Source: JANQEU01 sp965242805
GTDB lineage: Bacteria > Bacteroidota > Bacteroidia > Cytophagales > Cyclobacteriaceae
Length of the DNA stretch: 64,000 bases
Assembly: GCA_965242805.1 (NCBI GenBank)
Contig: CBDETD010000002.1
Coordinates: 5,642,001 to 5,706,000, forward strand
Direction: 5' to 3'
A program made the translations under genes and the position numbers. Within the stretch, counting starts at the first letter, position 1. Every line of letters begins with the position of its first letter. Below, in pieces: positions 59,302 to 64,000 of this stretch. The notes below the pieces were generated by a model. The model did not search any database and had not been told where the DNA came from. It saw only the letters and a list, made by a program, of their open reading frames with translations.

Positions 59302-61251
59302 TTACAATAGACCCATTTCTTTTAAAAGGGCCCTATATCTGGGATAACGCACCATGATGTTAAAATGCTTGTTCTTATTGTTGAGATTGGGACACCGATA
59401 AGGATTCGTTAAACATGCTTTATCACTCCACTCCATGGCAAGGTCGTATTCCCCAAGTACTTTATAGGCATCAGCGATAAGAAAGGGATTGTTAAGTTGG
59501 TCTATTGCCCATCGAAACATATCTTCGGGTCCTTTATTCGCATATATTTCTTCAGCAACTTCAATATACTGTGAAGGAAAATCACTTTTAACCAGCCACA
59601 TCTTCAATTCTTCCAAAGCCTGATCGCCCATAGCCAACTCAATGAAGATACTTAACCTCTTCCAATGATGCGAAGGCCAATTCTTGTTCAAATCCGATGC
59701 TTTCTGTCTTTCTGCCAGGGCTTTGTCATATTCCTGAGCACCATGATATAAATTGGCGCTAACGTTGTGGAGTCCGATGGATAACGGGTCAAGTTCTTTG
59801 GCTTCTTCGATCAAATCTCTGGCTTCGTCAGACCGTCTTAATATTTCACACAACTCTGCATAATATTGATAAGCTGTGGCATAGTTGGGATTCAGATTTA
59901 TTGCCTGCTTTAATTCTTGTTCAGCTATGTCCCATTCCCATTCAAACCAGCATGCTATGGCCCCCAGGGTAGCATGAGCCTCGGAGAGCGTCGGATCGAT
60001 TTCTATGGCTTTAAGTGCAAATTGTTTAGCCTTGGGATGTCCTTCTTCCATGGACATCCGACCCCACCATACTTCAATAAAATAGGCATCTGCCAAACCC
60101 GCGTAAGCTTCCGCGAAGCCAGGGTCCATGGACAATGCCTCATTAAAGTATTCGATACTTTTTTGTAAATCTTGCTCTGTGCGTTGACTCCATAAATACC
60201 GACCTTTAACATATAATTGGTATGCGTCCATATTGCTTGTACTACTTTTTTGGATCTGAATGATCTCTGACGATGTAAGAACGGCCTGTAATTCATTTGC
60301 AATTTTCTGAGCGATCTCACTTTGAGTGGTAAAAATGTCCGACAATTGCCGGTCATAGTTTTCTGACCATATATGTTGATCGGTCCGAGCATCTATCAAT
60401 TGAACATTTATCCTGACCCTGTACTCATCCTGCTGAGCGCTTCCTTCAAGGAAATAAGCCACTCCCAGTTCCGAGGCGATTTGTGATGCAGTTTTGGACG
60501 TACCCCGATATTGTTCAACTGAAGTTCTGGAAATTACTTTGAGATCATGAATTTTGGATAGATTATTCAGAATAGCCTCCATTACACCGTTGGCAAAATA
60601 TTCGGTCCCTTCTATCTGGCTGTCATTCCTGAATGGGAGTACAGCAATGGACTTATCTAAGGTATCCGTTGTTTGTGTTTTGTAAGTGGAATCCTTGTTG
60701 AATATCGATGGACCGAGGTTTAGCCACAGGATGGTAGAAATTCCGAGCACTATTAAGATCATTACAGATCCCCAAATGATTCTTTTATAGCGTTTTGGGG
60801 CATTTTCTCCCAAAGATGAAGTGATCCACCTTTGTTCCACAGGTGTTTTGATCAACTCTTCAAGAAATGCTTCCTCCTCATTCGGCTTATGCTCTTTGTG
60901 ATTTTTCGTTTTTCTGATCTCACCAGGCGGATAGCCATAATACTCATGAAAGCAGGTGTTAAAATAGGAGGGACTTCCAAACCCAATTCGATAGGCTATT
61001 TCTGCCACTGTGTCATCACCCTTTTCAAGTAGTTCTTTCGCATGGATCAGGCGGATCTGGCGAATGAAGTGTGTGGTGGGCATTCCTATGGCATCATGCA
61101 GCTTACGATGTAGCTGGGAACGGCTGATGCTGAGAATATAGCATAGCTCTTCTACCCCAAATCCATCATCAGCCAGATGAGACTCTACGGCCTCAATGGC
61201 CTGTTGGAGGAAATCGGACTTTGCGGGCAGTGATTCTGTCGGGTGAGTCAC
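59302..61251 (-). CDS. AraC-type regulator fused to TolB-like and TPR domains
   Basis: 649 residues. Unusually the AraC helix-turn-helix is N-terminal (about 15-115): LCYILSISRSQLHRKLHDA and VAEIAYRIGFGSPSYFNTCFHEYYGYPPGE. A membrane helix follows (about 157-177). Then comes a TolB/FlgO-like domain (about 200-320, KSIAVLPFRNDSQIEGTEYFANG, LEGSAQQDEYRVRINVQLIDA) and seven or so TPR repeats. This layout occurs in Bacteroidota and resembles adenylate-cyclase-linked TPR proteins. It should sense a periplasmic signal and control transcription from the membrane. A class III cyclase gene lies nearby on the other strand. Confidence 0.85.
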   Translation of the reverse strand: MTHPTESLPAKSDFLQQAIEAVESHLADDGFGVEELCYILSISRSQLHRKLHDAIGMPTTHFIRQIRLIHAKELLEKGDDTVAEIAYRIGFGSPSYFNTCFHEYYGYPPGEIRKTKNHKEHKPNEEEAFLEELIKTPVEQRWITSSLGENAPKRYKRIIWGSVMILIVLGISTILWLNLGPSIFNKDSTYKTQTTDTLDKSIAVLPFRNDSQIEGTEYFANGVMEAILNNLSKIHDLKVISRTSVEQYRGTSKTASQIASELGVAYFLEGSAQQDEYRVRINVQLIDARTDQHIWSENYDRQLSDIFTTQSEIAQKIANELQAVLTSSEIIQIQKSSTSNMDAYQLYVKGRYLWSQRTEQDLQKSIEYFNEALSMDPGFAEAYAGLADAYFIEVWWGRMSMEEGHPKAKQFALKAIEIDPTLSEAHATLGAIACWFEWEWDIAEQELKQAINLNPNYATAYQYYAELCEILRRSDEARDLIEEAKELDPLSIGLHNVSANLYHGAQEYDKALAERQKASDLNKNWPSHHWKRLSIFIELAMGDQALEELKMWLVKSDFPSQYIEVAEEIYANKGPEDMFRWAIDQLNNPFLIADAYKVLGEYDLAMEWSDKACLTNPYRCPNLNNKNKHFNIMVRYPRYRALLKEMGLL

Positions 61252-61548
61252 GATCCCTGGTGATTTTGATAAAGGAAGTTACTGAATCACCGATTACCGT
61301 GTAATGACTTAGATCAGGCCATTTAATGGCATATATGAAACAATACTTGAAGATTTAAATAATGTTTCATGGTTAAAAACCATCTGAAACAATCCCTAAA
61401 GATTCTGAAATAATGGTGCTATGTCCTGCAACGGGTTATTCACTTCCTTTGATTTGAAGGATCACATGTGATTGTAGTGTTACAAGTATTTCTAAAAAAC
61501 CCTGCGATCAATATTTATAAACCAGTAAAACGGAAAATTGAAATCATC
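61252..61548. other. Divergent intergenic region
   Basis: It holds the promoters of the AraC-type regulator (leftward) and the lipoprotein hydrolase (rightward). TGAAACAAT occurs twice (61335 and 61386) with a related TGTTTCATGG between, a possible operator. No gene is seen. Confidence 0.35.
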
Positions 61549-63252
61549 ATGAAAAAATTCAAAGAAAGTTATTGGCCCATTAAAGGATCAATTTATCAAA
61601 GCTACCTTATACAATTATCTGCATTACTATTCCTGATTTCTATAACAGGCTGTGAAGATTTTGTGCAGGAGGAAATGGAATTCACTGATCTTGCGTCAAA
61701 TGAAACTGTCGTTTCCTGGCAAGAATGGGTGGATCAAATAGATCCCCAATCGGAGATGATCATTGTCCAGAACGAAGGATTGATACAGGAAGCTGTGAAT
61801 GAAGCTCCTCCCGGAGCTACCATCTACATAGCACCTGGGATCTATTACCAAACCATCACAATCAACAAACCAGATATAAAATTGATTGGATTGATTAATG
61901 AAAATGGGGAAGCGGTAATTTTAGAAAATCCAGGAAACGCGACCAGGGCGATCAATTTGACCGGAAACGCTCATAACGTAGAAATAGCCAATATAAAATT
62001 CCGGAGTTTTATTGAAAGAGACCTGGATGTATTGGATCAGCCTTATCCTGGATCGCGGAAATACCCTAACCGAATTAAAATGGATCGAGAAGATCTTGGA
62101 GGAGGTATTGCCCATTACGAATTTGAAGTAACACTCGGGGATCATGAGTTCGACATTATCCGGATCCATCGGGTGGTTCGGGAAAGCAGACCTTACAGGC
62201 CTATCAAAACAGTAGGGGACGTTTTTATGATCCATGGGGCTATTCAGGACTTCGAAGATATATTTCTGGTTGCGGGAGCGGAAGTGGTTAACGACCAGAC
62301 ATCTTCACCCTACTACCTGGCAGCTAATGATATTGATGTTTGGGGTATAGATATGGCCTGGACGAGGGTACCTATTGAAACCACAGATTTCACCTTTATG
62401 CAAGGATGGGGAATGGAACGGGATATAGATCATGCCCTAAGAGCTTTGTCACTGGCCAGAGTCATTCGAGGACTAACTGGTCAGGGTTTTGGTAAAATGA
62501 ACCTCCTGGGATTTAGCTATGGACTTTATGTGGGTTATGGAGCAGCAGGAAGAGAAACCCAGATGCACCCGATCTTGCAAAGTGTGGGAGGGCTGATACC
62601 TGTGGATAGCCCCCTTAAATATGGGCAGGGGGAATACGAGGCCTGGAGAGATTTGGATTGCGCCGATGCCCTTGATAATAAGAATAGCCTTGACGCGGGT
62701 GTGTATCAGAGTGATTGGGGTGTTGGCTTTATCGGTCTTGCGGGCCTTGCACTCAATGCTCCCGATGAACCTTCTCCGGTTATTCCCGGATTGACCAACG
62801 CACAAGCACTGATCTTTATCGGATCCGCTCCATCAAGTCCGGAGATTTCCTGGCACTTCTTTGGTGGAAGTCAAGGCACTTTGACTTATACAGATCCGCT
62901 TCGCTTTTTCAGGCTAGGTGTTGGATTGTCACCCTATATGCCACTCCAGATACTTTATGAGCTTTCAGCATGTAGTTGCGATGAAGAAGATGTCAGCTTT
63001 GATGACTATGTGAGTGAAATAAGCGTACCCATCTTTTACATTGGTGCTAATGGTGGAACTGGTGAGGTCGGTGAATTCTCTGCTACAATTACCGCTAGCA
63101 ATGATATATCAAGCCATGTTGTATCCTTAGGGGTCGATGCAACGGTTGACTTTGGACATGCTGATCTCTGGATGGGGTATGATGCCAATATACTTGTCTG
63201 GGAGGAATTGCGTGGATGGTTGGTGAATCACAGCGCGCATGTGACATTTTAA
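61549..63252 (+). CDS. Lipoprotein alpha/beta hydrolase with beta-helix-like N-terminal segment
   Basis: 567 residues from the ATG at 61549. A signal with lipobox ISITGC anchors it in the membrane. Residues 70-150 (EAVNEAPPGATIYIAPGIY, INKPDIKLIGL, NVEIANIKFRSF) look like the start of a right-handed beta-helix as in pectate-lyase-like proteins. The rest is an alpha/beta hydrolase with the nucleophile elbow LLGFSYGLYVGYG (serine near 325), a late aspartate region (VPIFYIGANGG) and a C-terminal histidine in DFGHADLW. It hydrolyses an unknown ester or amide. It is divergent from the AraC-type regulator, its likely controller. Confidence 0.8.
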   Translation: MKKFKESYWPIKGSIYQSYLIQLSALLFLISITGCEDFVQEEMEFTDLASNETVVSWQEWVDQIDPQSEMIIVQNEGLIQEAVNEAPPGATIYIAPGIYYQTITINKPDIKLIGLINENGEAVILENPGNATRAINLTGNAHNVEIANIKFRSFIERDLDVLDQPYPGSRKYPNRIKMDREDLGGGIAHYEFEVTLGDHEFDIIRIHRVVRESRPYRPIKTVGDVFMIHGAIQDFEDIFLVAGAEVVNDQTSSPYYLAANDIDVWGIDMAWTRVPIETTDFTFMQGWGMERDIDHALRALSLARVIRGLTGQGFGKMNLLGFSYGLYVGYGAAGRETQMHPILQSVGGLIPVDSPLKYGQGEYEAWRDLDCADALDNKNSLDAGVYQSDWGVGFIGLAGLALNAPDEPSPVIPGLTNAQALIFIGSAPSSPEISWHFFGGSQGTLTYTDPLRFFRLGVGLSPYMPLQILYELSACSCDEEDVSFDDYVSEISVPIFYIGANGGTGEVGEFSATITASNDISSHVVSLGVDATVDFGHADLWMGYDANILVWEELRGWLVNHSAHVTF

Positions 63253-63327
63253 CTTCTAATTATCAACAAGATTGATGCAGGGTTTCTTTTAAAATACTGC
63301 ACGTAGTTGATCAAACAACACTAGATC

Positions 63328-64000
63328 ATGCCTCAACATAAACAATTTGCTGCCATCATGTTCACGGATGTGGTTGGATATACCGCGATGATGGAAATGG
63401 ACGAAGAAGCGGCACTGAGAATAACCCAGCAAAATCACAAAATCCAAAAAACATTTTTGGAACAACACAATGGACATTTTGTGAAAGAACTGGGAGATGG
63501 TATGCTGGCCTACTTTGAATCATCCGCCGATGCTATTCATTGCAGTACAGATATCCAGAAAATGGTAACTGATCAATCTGAAGTATCCCTTCGAATAGGA
63601 TTGCACCAGGCTGAGATCATCGTTGAGAATGGGGATATCTATGGGGATGGTGTAAATATCGCATCGCGTATTCAGGCTTTGGCGGAACCTGGTGGAATAT
63701 ATATATCACAAGCTGTCCAAAATTCATTGCCTGAATTTGAAACAACACACCTCGGAAAAGCGAAATTCAAGAATGTAAGAGATCTTATTGAGATCTACGC
63801 TGTTCAAGGTGATGGATTGCCTGAACCTTCAATAAAACGATTCAAGGAGCTTGCGATCCCCAGGAAGAAATTCCCAGTCCTTCCTACAATAGTGATTTTC
63901 TTGGCGATGGTGTCGCTTGCTTTGATCACGATGAGATATCTCGACAAGCGGGCTAAAATGATTAAAGCGGAAGCAAGTCTCGATGAGGTCCAGAGGCTTG
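63328..64000 (+). CDS. Class III adenylate/guanylate cyclase, partial
   Basis: The frame begins at an ATG and runs off the right edge, giving 224 residues. The cyclase catalytic domain is complete: FAAIMFTDVVGYTAMME (metal-binding aspartate), GHFVKELGDGMLAYFESS (second aspartate), IGLHQAEIIVENGDIYGDGVNIASRIQ. A membrane helix follows (about 187-203), then a helical region that usually leads into TPR repeats in this group. It would make cAMP or cGMP. The start follows the hydrolase by about 75 bases. Confidence 0.9.
   Translation, partial: MPQHKQFAAIMFTDVVGYTAMMEMDEEAALRITQQNHKIQKTFLEQHNGHFVKELGDGMLAYFESSADAIHCSTDIQKMVTDQSEVSLRIGLHQAEIIVENGDIYGDGVNIASRIQALAEPGGIYISQAVQNSLPEFETTHLGKAKFKNVRDLIEIYAVQGDGLPEPSIKRFKELAIPRKKFPVLPTIVIFLAMVSLALITMRYLDKRAKMIKAEASLDEVQRL

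Overview
The window reads as Bacteroidota DNA, probably a marine member of the Cytophagales: promoters of the TAnnTTTG type, almost no Shine-Dalgarno sequences, a DUF418 protein, TPR sensor proteins, an AraC/TolB-like/TPR fusion and a zinc-ligand-less DnaG type of primase. No 16S or other marker gene is present, so this is inference.

The left flank (1-15,487) is ordinary chromosome. It holds a small redox cluster (ThDP enzyme, FAD dehydrogenase, FMN 2-hydroxyacid oxidase), an N-acyl-D-amino-acid deacylase, a GNAT protein, a DUF418 membrane protein, a serine beta-lactamase-like hydrolase and an apparent operon of sodium:solute symporter, myo-inositol oxygenase and a sensor histidine kinase. 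It ends with a tRNA gene with anticodon CAU. The right flank (59,167-64,000) holds an AraC-type regulator fused to TolB-like and TPR domains, a lipoprotein alpha/beta hydrolase with a beta-helix-like N-terminus, and the start of a class III adenylate/guanylate cyclase.

Between them lies an integrated element of about 43.7 kb (15,443-59,166). It is bounded by a perfect 49-bp direct repeat of the tRNA 3' part; the tRNA on the left stays whole. Next to the left end are a tyrosine recombinase, an excisionase-like protein, several small regulators and a divergent XRE repressor with palindromic operator-like sites, which looks like a lysogeny switch. At the right end are a primase-helicase fusion, a small partner gene and an iteron-like CCCTACA array that may be the replication origin. 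Repeats of TGGTGTTATG just inside both ends look like integrase arm sites.

The core (about 30.5-42.6 kb, minus strand) is a long operon of small proteins. Most carry one or two membrane segments, one is a GH108 lysozyme with a C-terminal membrane anchor, one is a transglutaminase-like protein, one is LEA2-like, and four are beta-rich soluble proteins that could be capsid components. There is no terminase, portal, tail, relaxase or type IV secretion gene. I read this as a candidate provirus of a tailless virus with an internal membrane, or as an element derived from one. This is the most interesting hypothesis in the window and needs structure prediction to test.

Two cargo regions surround the core. 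Cargo 1 (18.5-30.4 kb) has two unknown two-gene sets with membrane anchors, a membrane-bound M64 peptidase with a partner, and a TPR receptor. Cargo 2 (43-55 kb) has a HEPN-motif protein, a DUF616-GT fusion with two methyltransferases, a pentapeptide-repeat membrane protein, a DUF2971 protein, two related cysteine-rich secreted proteins and relics of a type I restriction system. A motif reading AAAACACACACACC, often directly followed by ATG, recurs through the element and marks its genes; terminator-promoter units containing the same motif separate several cargo genes.
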